Source of the DNA: Mesorhizobium temperatum
GTDB lineage: Bacteria > Pseudomonadota > Alphaproteobacteria > Rhizobiales > Rhizobiaceae
Assembly: GCF_002284575.1 (NCBI RefSeq)
Contig: NZ_NPKJ01000041.1
Coordinates: 431-64,430, forward strand
DNA: 64,000 bases
Direction: 5' to 3'
In this document: piece by piece, positions 26,064 through 35,214 of the stretch
How the letters are laid out: the number at the start of each line of letters is the position of its first letter
Position numbering within the stretch: position 1 is the stretch's first letter
Translations under genes and position numbers: made by a program
Notes under the pieces: generated by a model
Seen by the model: the letters and a program-made list of their open reading frames with translations, nothing else
Database searches by the model: none
Told to the model about the DNA's origin: nothing

Positions 26064-26612
26064 ATGGTCACGATTTATGAGAGAAAGCCGGCCCATGAAA
26101 GGAAGCCCGGGCTATCGCGCCGCGAGCTTCTGAAGCGCGGCGGTGTTGGCGCGTTGCTGGTGATTTCGGGCAGTGCCGTCATCAGCCCGGAACATGCATG
26201 GGGCCTCGAGACATCCGCGCTCAAGCCCGAAACCATGGCAACCCTGATCCAGATGGCGCGCGACATCTACCCGCACGACCAGGTGCCTGACAAATATTAC
26301 GCAATCGCCGTCAAGGCCCATGACGAGCAGGCCGGCAAAGACCCCGCCCACAAAGACCTTATCGAAAAAGGCATTGCCGAGCTCGACTTGAAGTCGGGCA
26401 AGGACGGCTACACCGGTCTCGGCTGGGAGGAGCAGCGCGTTGCGGTGCTGAGAGAGATCGAGGACACGCCGTTCTTTCAGGCCGTCCGCGGCGGGCTGGT
26501 CGTCGGCCTCTACAACCAGAAAGAGGTCTGGCCGATCTTCGGCTACGAGGGCGAGTCCTACTCCAAGGGCGGCTACATGGCGCGCGGGTTCGACGACATC
26601 GAGTGGCTCTGA
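26064..26612 (+). CDS. Tat-exported gluconate 2-dehydrogenase subunit 3-like protein
   Basis: The 182-residue protein has a twin-arginine signal (LSRRELLKRGGVGALLVISG) and a mature region typical of the small (gamma) subunit of membrane GMC dehydrogenases (LIQMARDIYPHD, GWEEQRVAVLREI). Such a subunit exports and anchors the flavoprotein, which usually lacks its own signal. The GMC oxidoreductase follows 46 bp downstream, supporting one complex. The cytochrome c subunit often seen in three-component enzymes is not present here. Substrate is unknown. Confidence 0.87.
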   Translation: MVTIYERKPAHERKPGLSRRELLKRGGVGALLVISGSAVISPEHAWGLETSALKPETMATLIQMARDIYPHDQVPDKYYAIAVKAHDEQAGKDPAHKDLIEKGIAELDLKSGKDGYTGLGWEEQRVAVLREIEDTPFFQAVRGGLVVGLYNQKEVWPIFGYEGESYSKGGYMARGFDDIEWL

Positions 26613-26658
26613 TCCCATCGTCCCAAACCGCACACAACAGACATCATGGGAGGAAACC

Positions 26659-28230
26659 ATGGCAGCACCATTTGATCTCAAGAACGACGGCGTGGTCGTC
26701 ATCATCGGCTCGGGTGCCGGCGGCGGCACGCTCGGCAACGAACTCGCCCAGAAGGGGATCGATGTCGTCATCCTGGAGGCGGGCGCCCGCCACGAATATG
26801 AGGATTTCATCAACGACGAGTGGGATTCATTCGCCCAACTCGCCTGGACGGACAAGCGCACGACCTCGGGCGACTGGCGGGTGGCGAAGGATTTCCCAAA
26901 CCTTCCGGCATGGATTGTCAAGGCGGTCGGCGGCTCGACCACGCACTGGGCGGGCGCCTCGCTGCGCTTTCAGGAGCACGAATTCAAAACGCTTTCGACC
27001 TACGGAAAATTGGAAGGCGCGAATCTGCTCGATTGGCCGATCACGCTTGCCGAGTTGGAGCCCTACTACGCAAAGGCCGAAGACAGACTAGGCGTGACGC
27101 TCACCAACAACATCCCAGGCCTTCCCGGCAATAACAACTTCAAGGTGATGAAGGCTGGCGCCGACAAGCTCGGCTACAAGGAGTGCCACACCGGCCGGAT
27201 GGCAATCAATTCCGAGCCGCGCGACGACCGCAATGCCTGTCAGCAGACCGGCTTCTGTTTCCAGGGCTGCAAATGGGGCGCCAAATGGTCGACGCTCTAC
27301 AACGAAATTCCCAAGGGCGAGGCGACCGGCCATCTCGAGGTCAGGCCAAACGCCATGGCTTTCAAAATCAGCCACGACGCTGGCGGCAAGGTGACTGGCG
27401 TCGTCTATGCCGATAAGGACGGCAGACTGCAGGAACAGAAGGCCCGCATCGTCGCCGTCGCCGGAAATTCGATCGAGAGTCCGCGGCTGCTGCTCAATTC
27501 GGCATCGAGCCAGTTTCCCGACGGCCTTGCCAATTCGTCGGGGCAGGTGGGCAAGAACTACATGCGCCACACCACCGGCTCGGTCTACGGCGTCTTCGAC
27601 AAGCCGGTGCATATGTATCGCGGCACCACCATGGCCGGTATCATTCGCGACGAGGCCCGCAATGATCCCTCGCGCGGCTTCGTCGGCGGCTATGAGCTAG
27701 AGACGCTGTCGCTCGGCCTGCCGTTCATGGCCGCCTTCCTCAATCCCGGCGGCTGGGGACGTTCCTTCACCACGGCGCTCGACCACTACGACCATATGGC
27801 CGGCATGTGGATCGTCGGCGAGGACATGCCGCGCGAGGAAAACCGCATCACGCTGCATGCCGATATCAAGGACGAGCACGGCATGCCGGTGGCGGACGTC
27901 CATTTCGACGACCATGCCAACGACACGGCGATGCGTAACCACGCCTACAAGCAGGGCTCGGCGCTCTACGCGGCGGTCGGGGCGACGCGGACCTTCCCGA
28001 CGCCACCCTATCCGTCGACCCATAATCTCGGCACCAACCGGATGAGCGAGAAGGCGGCCGACGGCGTCGTCAACAAGCATGGCCAGGCGCACGACATCAA
28101 GAACCTGTTCGTGTCGGATGGCAGCCAGTTCACCACCGGCGGCGCTGAAAATCCGACTTTGACGATCGTGTCGCTGGCGATCCGTCAGGCCGACTATATT
28201 GCCGAACAGATGTCGGCCAAGAGCATTTAG
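26659..28230 (+). CDS. GMC-family FAD oxidoreductase (probable dehydrogenase large subunit)
   Basis: The 523-residue flavoprotein begins with an FAD-binding VVIIGSGAGGGTLGNELAQK and ends with the GMC C-terminal motif (LFVSDGSQFTTGGAENPTLT), which holds the active-site and flavin contacts, preceded by STHNLGTNRMS. It has a QTGFCFQGCKWGAKW Cys segment seen in this dehydrogenase group. It lacks a signal peptide, consistent with export bound to its Tat-signal partner encoded just upstream. Acceptor and substrate are unknown; sugars, sugar acids or polyols are typical of the family. No cytochrome c gene is next to it. Confidence 0.9.
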   Translation: MAAPFDLKNDGVVVIIGSGAGGGTLGNELAQKGIDVVILEAGARHEYEDFINDEWDSFAQLAWTDKRTTSGDWRVAKDFPNLPAWIVKAVGGSTTHWAGASLRFQEHEFKTLSTYGKLEGANLLDWPITLAELEPYYAKAEDRLGVTLTNNIPGLPGNNNFKVMKAGADKLGYKECHTGRMAINSEPRDDRNACQQTGFCFQGCKWGAKWSTLYNEIPKGEATGHLEVRPNAMAFKISHDAGGKVTGVVYADKDGRLQEQKARIVAVAGNSIESPRLLLNSASSQFPDGLANSSGQVGKNYMRHTTGSVYGVFDKPVHMYRGTTMAGIIRDEARNDPSRGFVGGYELETLSLGLPFMAAFLNPGGWGRSFTTALDHYDHMAGMWIVGEDMPREENRITLHADIKDEHGMPVADVHFDDHANDTAMRNHAYKQGSALYAAVGATRTFPTPPYPSTHNLGTNRMSEKAADGVVNKHGQAHDIKNLFVSDGSQFTTGGAENPTLTIVSLAIRQADYIAEQMSAKSI

Positions 28231-28289
28231 CCGTACCCTCCTGCCGGCGCGGAACCTCGCAAGGTTTCGCGCCTCTTCTTGTCGGCTGT

Positions 28290-28685
28290 TCAACGCTTTG
28301 TGCAGGTCGAGGCGGTGAAGGCGCCGTCAGGCTGCTTCATGATGATGTCGAAGGACGGGCTGGTTTGACCATCCAGGGTGGCTTGCGTGAGCGAGATCGA
28401 GTTGCCGCCGGTCGTATAGCCGCCCAATGGGCCCAACCAGGTGATCTCGCCGCTTGCATCCATCTGATAGTTGTAGCCCTGCCGGGCGGTTCCGAAGGTC
28501 ACCGGGCCGCTATAGACATTCCCCTTGATGGTGATGTCGCCAAGGCTGAGGAACATGCCAAGCAGATAGACTTCGCAGTGATAGGTGCCGTCCGGCAATT
28601 TGCCGTCGGTGAAGTCGGCGCGTGCACTGCCGCTCGCTGCAGCCAGAAGCATGGTGCTGAAAATACAAGAAATCCTGGAGGCCAT
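28290..28685 (-). CDS. Small secreted protein of unknown function
   Basis: The 131-residue protein starts with a signal peptide (MASRISCIFSTMLLAAASGS, cleavage near ARA-DF). The mature part is beta-rich with two Cys (YHCEVYLLG, ASTCTKR) that may pair: GTYHCEVYLLGMFLSLGDI, VYSGPVTFGTARQGYNY, and GEITWLGPLGGYTTGGNS. I chose the ATG at 28685, since the longer frame adds 28 residues without signal character. No family recognised. It is convergent with the GMC gene and divergent from the urea transporter. Confidence 0.7.
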   Translation of the reverse strand: MASRISCIFSTMLLAAASGSARADFTDGKLPDGTYHCEVYLLGMFLSLGDITIKGNVYSGPVTFGTARQGYNYQMDASGEITWLGPLGGYTTGGNSISLTQATLDGQTSPSFDIIMKQPDGAFTASTCTKR

Positions 28686-28926
28686 GACGTCGCTCGTTTG
28701 AAGATCGAACTTGCCCCATTTTCCTGCTGCGCTGCAACGGTTCGCCGTCTTCGATCGGGTTCTGCTCAAAACTGGTGCATTAATTCGCGAGTGATCAAAA
28801 ATTAGGCGAGAGTGGGAAGTTTTTTCTAAAGCAGAGCACCGGCGGCGGCGCTTATCTTTGGCGGCTAATATATTAACCGGCTGATAGGGCTGGGAAATCC
28901 AAGCAATTTAATTTTGCTCCCGCGGT

Positions 28927-28942
28927 TGGCACAGCCGTTGCA
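28927..28942 (+). promoter_or_regulatory. Sigma-54 (-24/-12) promoter before urtA
   Basis: TGGCAC (28927-28932), a five-base spacer and TTGCA (28938-28942) match the RpoN consensus TGGCAC-N5-TTGC(A/T), with the GG and GC dinucleotides correctly spaced. The predicted start is about 28954, 33 bases before the urtA ATG. Regulation by nitrogen status through NtrC is known for urea transporters and fits here. Weak NtrC half-sites (TGGTGCA near 28772) were noticed but not counted. Confidence 0.75.
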
Positions 28943-28986
28943 TGGTCTGTTTGCGATGCGATCAATCAGCTAGGGAGTTTTGAGAT

Positions 28987-30297
28987 ATGAGGGGCAGTTT
29001 CTCGACAATAACAAAAATGTTTTCGGCAGGCGCGGTCACGGCCGGCCTGCTGATGAGTGTCCCGGCCAGGGCGGCTGACGACACGATCAAGGTGGGTATT
29101 CTCCACTCGCTGTCGGGTACCATGGCGATTTCGGAGACGACGCTGAAGGACGCCATGCTGATGCTCATCGAAGAGCAGAATGCAAAGGGCGGCCTGCTCG
29201 GCAAGAAACTCGAAGCGGTCGTCGTCGATCCGGCTTCGAACTGGCCGCTGTTCGCCGAAAAGGCGCGCGAGCTGATCTCCAAGGACAAGGTCGCGGCGGT
29301 GTTCGGTTGCTGGACCTCGGTGTCGCGCAAGTCGGTGCTGCCGGTGTTCAGCGAGCTCGACAACATCCTGTTCTATCCCGTCCAGTATGAGGGCGAGGAG
29401 AGCGAGCGCAACGTGTTCTACACCGGTGCGGCGCCGAACCAGCAGGCAATTCCGGCCGTCGACTATCTGATGAGCGAGGACGGCGGTTCGGTGAAACGCT
29501 GGGTGCTTGAAGGCACCGACTACGTTTATCCGCGCACCACCAACAAGATCCTCGAAGCCTATCTGAAAGCCAAGGGCGTCGCCGCCGAAGACATCATGGT
29601 CAACTACACGCCGTTCGGCTTCTCCGATTGGCAGACCGAGGTCTCGGCGATCAAGAAGTTCGGCTCGGCCGGCAAGAAGACCGCCGTCGTCTCGACCGTC
29701 AATGGCGACGCCAACGTGCCGTTCTACAAGGAGCTCGGCAATCAGGGCATCAAGGCCGAGGACATCCCGGTCATGGCCTTCTCGGTCGGCGAGGAAGAGC
29801 TTGCCGGTCTCGATACCACGCCGCTCGTCGGTCATCTCGCCGCCTGGAACTATTTCCAGAGCATCGATACGCCCGAGAACGCGGAGTTCATTGCCGACTG
29901 GCACAAGTTCATCAAGAGCGACAAGCGCACCACCAACGACCCGATGGAAGCCCACTATGTCGGCTTCAACATGTGGGTGAAGGCGGTTGAGAAGGCCGGC
30001 ACCACCGATCCTGACAAGGTCATCGACGCCGTGATCGGCGTCTCGGTGCCGAACCTGACCGGTGGTTATTCGACCATGATGCCGAACCACCACATCACCA
30101 AGCCGGTGCTGATCGGCGAAATCCAGGCCGACGGCCAGTTCGAGACGGTCTCGCAGACGTCCGGCCTGGTGATGGGTGACGAATGGTCTGACTATCTGGC
30201 TGATTCGAAGGACCTGATCTCCGATTGGCGCGCGCCTCTGTCCTGCGGCAACTTCAATGTTGCCACCGGCAAGTGCGGCGGCAAGGGAACCAACTGA
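28987..30297 (+). CDS. urtA: Urea ABC transporter, periplasmic substrate-binding protein
   Basis: The 436-residue protein has a signal peptide (residues 1-29, ending VPARA-AD). The mature Leu/Ile/Val-binding-like fold starts IKVGILHSLSGTMAISE and includes VFGCWTSVSRKSVLPVFSE and FYTGAAPNQQ, segments typical of UrtA. It captures urea (or short-chain amides) in the periplasm for UrtBC. First gene of urtABCDE, driven by a sigma-54 promoter. It is followed by two strong hairpins before urtB, which would help keep the binding protein in excess over the permease. Confidence 0.96.
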   Translation: MRGSFSTITKMFSAGAVTAGLLMSVPARAADDTIKVGILHSLSGTMAISETTLKDAMLMLIEEQNAKGGLLGKKLEAVVVDPASNWPLFAEKARELISKDKVAAVFGCWTSVSRKSVLPVFSELDNILFYPVQYEGEESERNVFYTGAAPNQQAIPAVDYLMSEDGGSVKRWVLEGTDYVYPRTTNKILEAYLKAKGVAAEDIMVNYTPFGFSDWQTEVSAIKKFGSAGKKTAVVSTVNGDANVPFYKELGNQGIKAEDIPVMAFSVGEEELAGLDTTPLVGHLAAWNYFQSIDTPENAEFIADWHKFIKSDKRTTNDPMEAHYVGFNMWVKAVEKAGTTDPDKVIDAVIGVSVPNLTGGYSTMMPNHHITKPVLIGEIQADGQFETVSQTSGLVMGDEWSDYLADSKDLISDWRAPLSCGNFNVATGKCGGKGTN

Positions 30298-30305
30298 TCC
30301 TCCCG

Positions 30306-30390
30306 GGTCTAACGGTCGTGGGTTTCTCCACGACCTAGACCGCGACGCGTCCGGGCGAGCTCCTCCTCTCCTCCAGCCCGCCCGGACGCG
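30306..30390 (+). promoter_or_regulatory. Two strong hairpins between urtA and urtB
   Basis: Hairpin 1: GGTCTA-ac-GGTCGTGG (30306-30321) pairs with CCACGACC-TAGACC (30328-30341) with a six-base loop. Hairpin 2: CGCGTCCGGGCG (30346-30357) pairs perfectly with CGCCCGGACGCG (30379-30390). Neither has a following T-run. They fill most of the 125-bp gap and likely stabilise the urtA message or reduce read-through, which is common behind binding-protein genes. Confidence 0.8.
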
Positions 30391-30422
30391 AAGTTCAACC
30401 CTTCAAGAGTCGCCTGAAATCG

Positions 30423-32045
30423 ATGATCTTCACCCGCGCGATCGGCCTGCTGCTGCTCCTCCTCCTCCTCCTGGGGATGCTGTCGCCGTCGAACGCTGCC
30501 GAAGCGGATCTGCGCGCCATCATCGCCAAATTTGCCACTGCCTCGAATTTTTCGGCCACCGAAGCTGTCGTGCGCGAGCTCGCGGCCACCGGTGATACTG
30601 CCGTCGAACGCCCGCTGGGCGCGCTTGCGGAGGGCGATCTTTACGTTCGCAAGGCCGATTCGCTGGTTTTCATCGGTAAGGAAGGTGGCGGCAGCGTTGA
30701 GCTGCTCGACCCGCTGAGCGGTGAAAAGTCCGGCGAGGCGGCCAAGGGCGAGATCACCAAGATCAAGGTCAACAATACGCTGCGCCGCGCCATCCGCGAT
30801 GCGCTGGGCACGCTGACGCTCGGCGCAAAAGATCCGGCTGCGCGCATTGCTGCCGCCGACACCATGTTCAAGACGCCCGATGCCACAAACATCGAGCCAC
30901 TCGATGCCGCAATCGCCAGCGAAACCGTGGCAAGCGTCAAAGCGCTGCTCGAACAGGCCCGCGCGGCGTCGGTTCTCGTTTCCGACCGGCCGGAGACCGA
31001 GAAACTCGCGGCGGTCGCCCTGATCGGCGCGCGTGGCGAACGCAACGCGCTGTCCCTGCTCACCGCCGTCGAGGCCAATTCCGAAGGCGTGGTCAATGAC
31101 GCGGCGACGGCGGCGATCGCCAACATCAATTCGACGCTGGCGCTGTGGGATGCGGGCCAGAACATCTGGTACGGCATCTCGCTCGGATCGGTGCTGCTGC
31201 TGGCGGCGATCGGCCTCGCCATCACCTTCGGCGTCATGGGCGTGATCAACATGGCGCATGGCGAAATGGTCATGCTCGGCGCCTACACCACCTTTGTCGT
31301 GCAGGAAGTGATCCGAAACTCCTTTCCCGGCCTGTTCGACTGGTCGCTGGTTATCGCGCTGCCGCTCGCCTTCTCGGTCGCGGCACTCGTCGGCCTCGTC
31401 ATCGAGCGGGGCGTGATCCGTTTCCTCTACGGCCGGCCGCTGGAGACGCTGCTGGCGACATGGGGCGTCTCGCTGATCCTGCAGCAGGCCGTGCGCACCA
31501 TCTTCGGGCCGACGAACCAGGAGGTCGGCAACCCGTCATGGATGTCGGGTTCGTTCGATATCGGCCAGCTCGCGGTGACCTGGAACCGGCTCTGGATACT
31601 GGTATTCGCGCTCGGCGTGTTCGCGGTGCTGCTTTATGTGATGAAGCGCACGCCCTGGGGCCTGCAGATGCGCGCCGTCACCGCCAACCGCCGCATGGCC
31701 GCTTCGATGGGCATCAGGACACCATGGGTCGACGCGCTGACCTTTGCATTGGGGTCTGGCATTGCAGGCATCGCTGGTGTCGCGCTCAGCCAGATCGACA
31801 ATGTCTCGCCCAATCTCGGCCGCGGCTACATCATCGACAGCTTCATGGTCGTCGTCTTCGGCGGCGTCGGCAATCTCTGGGGCACGCTGGTCGGCGCCTT
31901 CTCGCTCGGCATCGTGAACAAATTCCTTGAACCCTATGCCGGGGCAGTCCTCGGCAAGATTGTCGTGCTGGTCCTCATCATCCTGTTCATCCAGAAGCGC
32001 CCGCGCGGCCTTTTCGCGCTGAAGGGCAGGTCGGTGGAAGCATGA
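30423..32045 (+). CDS. urtB: Urea ABC transporter, permease subunit UrtB
   Basis: The 540-residue protein has a signal-like first segment and a long periplasmic N-terminal extension (about 25-245, Ala-rich helical) characteristic of UrtB. A branched-chain-type permease domain with about eight membrane segments follows (from GISLGSVLLLAAIGLAITFG). Conserved permease motifs include GVMGVINMAHGEMVMLGAY and YIIDSFMVVVFGGVGNLWGT. It forms the channel with UrtC. Its stop overlaps the urtC start by four bases. Confidence 0.96.
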   Translation: MIFTRAIGLLLLLLLLLGMLSPSNAAEADLRAIIAKFATASNFSATEAVVRELAATGDTAVERPLGALAEGDLYVRKADSLVFIGKEGGGSVELLDPLSGEKSGEAAKGEITKIKVNNTLRRAIRDALGTLTLGAKDPAARIAAADTMFKTPDATNIEPLDAAIASETVASVKALLEQARAASVLVSDRPETEKLAAVALIGARGERNALSLLTAVEANSEGVVNDAATAAIANINSTLALWDAGQNIWYGISLGSVLLLAAIGLAITFGVMGVINMAHGEMVMLGAYTTFVVQEVIRNSFPGLFDWSLVIALPLAFSVAALVGLVIERGVIRFLYGRPLETLLATWGVSLILQQAVRTIFGPTNQEVGNPSWMSGSFDIGQLAVTWNRLWILVFALGVFAVLLYVMKRTPWGLQMRAVTANRRMAASMGIRTPWVDALTFALGSGIAGIAGVALSQIDNVSPNLGRGYIIDSFMVVVFGGVGNLWGTLVGAFSLGIVNKFLEPYAGAVLGKIVVLVLIILFIQKRPRGLFALKGRSVEA

Positions 32046-33265
32046 TCACGGGACGCTTCTTCGCCGCCGGCGCCGACCGCCGCATCGCCATCACGATCTT
32101 CATCCTTTTGGCGGTCGCCATCATCGTGCCGCTGCTCAATCTTGCAGTCTCGCCGACGAGTGCGTTCTACGTGCCGTCCTATGTCGTCGCGCTCACCGGC
32201 AAGTATCTCTGCTACGCGCTGCTCGCCTTGGCGCTCGATCTCGCCTGGGGCTATTGCGGCATCCTTTCGCTCGGCCACGGCGCCTTCTTCGCGCTCGGCG
32301 GCTATGCGATGGGCATGTATCTGATGCGCCAGATCGGTTCGCGCGGCGTCTACGGCAATCCGCTGCTGCCGGACTTCATGGTGTTCCTGAACTATAGGGA
32401 ATTGCCGTGGTTCTGGTACGGTTTCGACCAGTTCTGGTTTGCCGCGATCATGGTGCTTGCGGTGCCCGGCTTGCTCGCCTTCGTCTTCGGCTGGTTCGCC
32501 TTCCGCAGCCGCGTCACCGGCGTCTATCTGTCGATCATCACCCAGGCGATGACCTATGCGCTGCTGCTTGCGTTTTTCCGCAACGACATGGGGTTCGGCG
32601 GCAACAACGGCCTGACCGATTTCAAGGATATTCTAGGCTACAACGTGCAGGCCGATGCGACACGCTCGGCATTGTTCGCGGCCAGCGCCGTCACGCTAGC
32701 GCTCGCCGTCTTCGTCACCTGGGCAATCGTCGGTTCAAAATACGGCAAGCTGCTGATGGCGGTGCGCGACGCCGAGAGCCGAACGCGCTTTCTCGGCTGG
32801 CGGGCGGAGAACGTCAAACTGTTCGCCTTCACCGTGTCGGCTGTCATGGCCGGCATTGCCGGCGCGCTCTACGTGCCGCAGGTCGGCATCATCAATCCAG
32901 GCGAGTTCGAGCCGTCCAATTCGATCGAGGTCGTGGTATGGGCGGCCGTCGGCGGGCGCGGCACCGTCGTCGGGCCGATCATCGGCGCGCTCGTGGTCAA
33001 TGCCGGCAAATCCTGGTTCACCGGCGTGCTGCCCGAGTTCTGGCTGTTTGCGCTGGGCGGACTGTTCGTCGCCGTCACGCTGTTCCTGCCCAAGGGCATT
33101 GTCGGCATGTGGGATTCCTGGCGCGGCAACGCCAAGGCGCTGCGTGCGGCCTCGATCGCCGGCACCGATCCCGATGTCCCGGCGCCGCCGAAGATCGTTC
33201 GCAGTGCCGCGAGGACGCCCGGCGACTGGTCGGCGTCCGGCCCCGAACCGCAGCCGGCGGAGTGA
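32042..33265 (+). CDS. urtC: Urea ABC transporter, permease subunit UrtC
   Basis: The 407-residue permease has about nine to ten membrane segments and motifs of the LivM/UrtC group: CGILSLGHGAFFALGGYAMG early, RDAESRTRFLGWRAENVKLF in the ABC-contact loop, and VVWAAVGGRGTVVGPIIGA late. It pairs with UrtB in the inner membrane. The ATG at 32042 overlaps urtB's end (ATGA), indicating coupled translation, and urtD begins four bases after its stop. Confidence 0.96.
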   Translation: MITGRFFAAGADRRIAITIFILLAVAIIVPLLNLAVSPTSAFYVPSYVVALTGKYLCYALLALALDLAWGYCGILSLGHGAFFALGGYAMGMYLMRQIGSRGVYGNPLLPDFMVFLNYRELPWFWYGFDQFWFAAIMVLAVPGLLAFVFGWFAFRSRVTGVYLSIITQAMTYALLLAFFRNDMGFGGNNGLTDFKDILGYNVQADATRSALFAASAVTLALAVFVTWAIVGSKYGKLLMAVRDAESRTRFLGWRAENVKLFAFTVSAVMAGIAGALYVPQVGIINPGEFEPSNSIEVVVWAAVGGRGTVVGPIIGALVVNAGKSWFTGVLPEFWLFALGGLFVAVTLFLPKGIVGMWDSWRGNAKALRAASIAGTDPDVPAPPKIVRSAARTPGDWSASGPEPQPAE

Positions 33266-33268
33266 GCG

Positions 33269-34015
<747 letters not shown>

Positions 34016-34085
34016 TCATGGTCTGGCGCGTTCCGTTCCATCATTTCGACCTTTCGTTCTTCAGGCGTTGGAGAAGGCGCTGACC

Positions 34086-34781
34086 ATGCTCGAAGTCTCC
34101 AATGCCACGCTGCACTACGGCGCCGCCCAGGCGCTGCGTGGCGTCTCGCTGAAGGCCGGCGCGGGCAAGATCACCTGCGTGCTCGGCCGCAACGGCGTCG
34201 GCAAAACCAGTTTGATGAGATCGATCGTCGGCCACCACCGGCTGACGAGCGGAAGCGTTGCCTTCGAGGGGAAGGCGCTCGACCGGAGCGCGGCGTATGA
34301 TCGCGCCCGGTCGGGCATCGCATTCGTGCCGCAGGGCAGGGAGATCTTCCCGCTGCTCACGGTGCGGGAAAACCTCGAATCGGGCTTTGCGCCATTGAAG
34401 CGCGCCGACCGCAACATTCCCGGCCATGTCTTCGAATTGTTCCCGGTGCTGAAGCAGATGCTCGGCCGCCGGGGCGGCGACCTTTCCGGCGGCCAGCAGC
34501 AGCAGCTTGCCATCGGCAGGGCACTGGTGATGCGGCCGAAACTGCTGGTGCTCGACGAGCCGACCGAAGGCATCCAGCCGTCGATCATCAAGGATATCGG
34601 CCGCGCCATTCGTTATCTGCGCGACCAGGCCGGCATCGCCGTGCTGCTGGTTGAACAGTATCTCGATTTCTGCCGGGAACTGGCGGACGAGGTCAACATC
34701 ATGGACCGCGGGCAGATCGTCCACACCGGCCCGGCCGAGGATCTCGACCGGGCGGATGTCCGCAAGTTCCTGACCGTCTAG
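34086..34781 (+). CDS. urtE: Urea ABC transporter, ATPase UrtE
   Basis: The 231-residue ATPase has Walker A GRNGVGKTSLMRSI, the ABC signature DLSGGQQQQLAIGRALVM and Walker B LLVLDEPTEGIQPSII, the usual UrtE/LivF pattern. I chose ATG at 34086 (LEVSNATLHYGA) with GGAGAAGG upstream; the in-frame extension from 33852 overlaps urtD heavily. The 70-bp gap after urtD is longer than others in the operon. Urease genes (ureDABCEFG) commonly follow urt; here none is in the window. Confidence 0.96.
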   Translation: MLEVSNATLHYGAAQALRGVSLKAGAGKITCVLGRNGVGKTSLMRSIVGHHRLTSGSVAFEGKALDRSAAYDRARSGIAFVPQGREIFPLLTVRENLESGFAPLKRADRNIPGHVFELFPVLKQMLGRRGGDLSGGQQQQLAIGRALVMRPKLLVLDEPTEGIQPSIIKDIGRAIRYLRDQAGIAVLLVEQYLDFCRELADEVNIMDRGQIVHTGPAEDLDRADVRKFLTV

Positions 34782-34995
34782 ATTCTTTTCGAATCTCCTC
34801 CTTGCAACCCTAGCGCGCTGAAGATTGCATGCTAGGCTTTACTTGGCCTTGTTGAGTCGGCCGCTTTCCGTATCAGTCTCGTTGACAGATCAAGGTGAGG
34901 CGCAGGCTCAGCCAGCACGTTCCGTGCAAGCAGCCCCCTTCCTGCGATCTGTTTTTGTTCAACGCATTTGGGGCACTTGGGCTAAGGGGCAGCCA

Positions 34996-35172
34996 ATGGA
35001 ACGCTACGTCGAAGACTACCAGAAACGACGGCTCACCGAGCGCGTCGACATCATGACCGCCATCAACATTCTGAAATCGCAAGGATACGACCACGACGAG
35101 CTGATCGCAGAGATCACCAAGGTCTTCTACGTCGATCTCGATACCTACAACGAGGTCGTGATGGCGGCGTGA
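34996..35172 (+). CDS. Small 58-residue protein
   Basis: The protein begins MERYVEDYQKRRLTERVDIM and has a second helical part (INILKSQGYDHDELIAEITK) that ends in YNEVVMAA. The ATG at 34996 has AAGGGG six bases upstream. A longer in-frame reading from 34825 adds 57 residues with no family character, so I prefer the short form. It is acidic, helical, without a signal or membrane segment. It lies 214 bp after urtE and convergent with the GGDEF gene. It looks like a conserved small protein, but I cannot name a function. Confidence 0.6.
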   Translation: MERYVEDYQKRRLTERVDIMTAINILKSQGYDHDELIAEITKVFYVDLDTYNEVVMAA

Positions 35173-35214
35173 GGGCTGACGGAAGGGGCGGATGCGCTGT
35201 GCCGCCGAGAGCGG

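Noticed and set aside
28772..28850. NtrC-binding sites before urtA
   Set aside because: Only isolated half-sites (TGGTGCA, GCACC) were seen, not a paired site; the sigma-54 promoter itself was kept.
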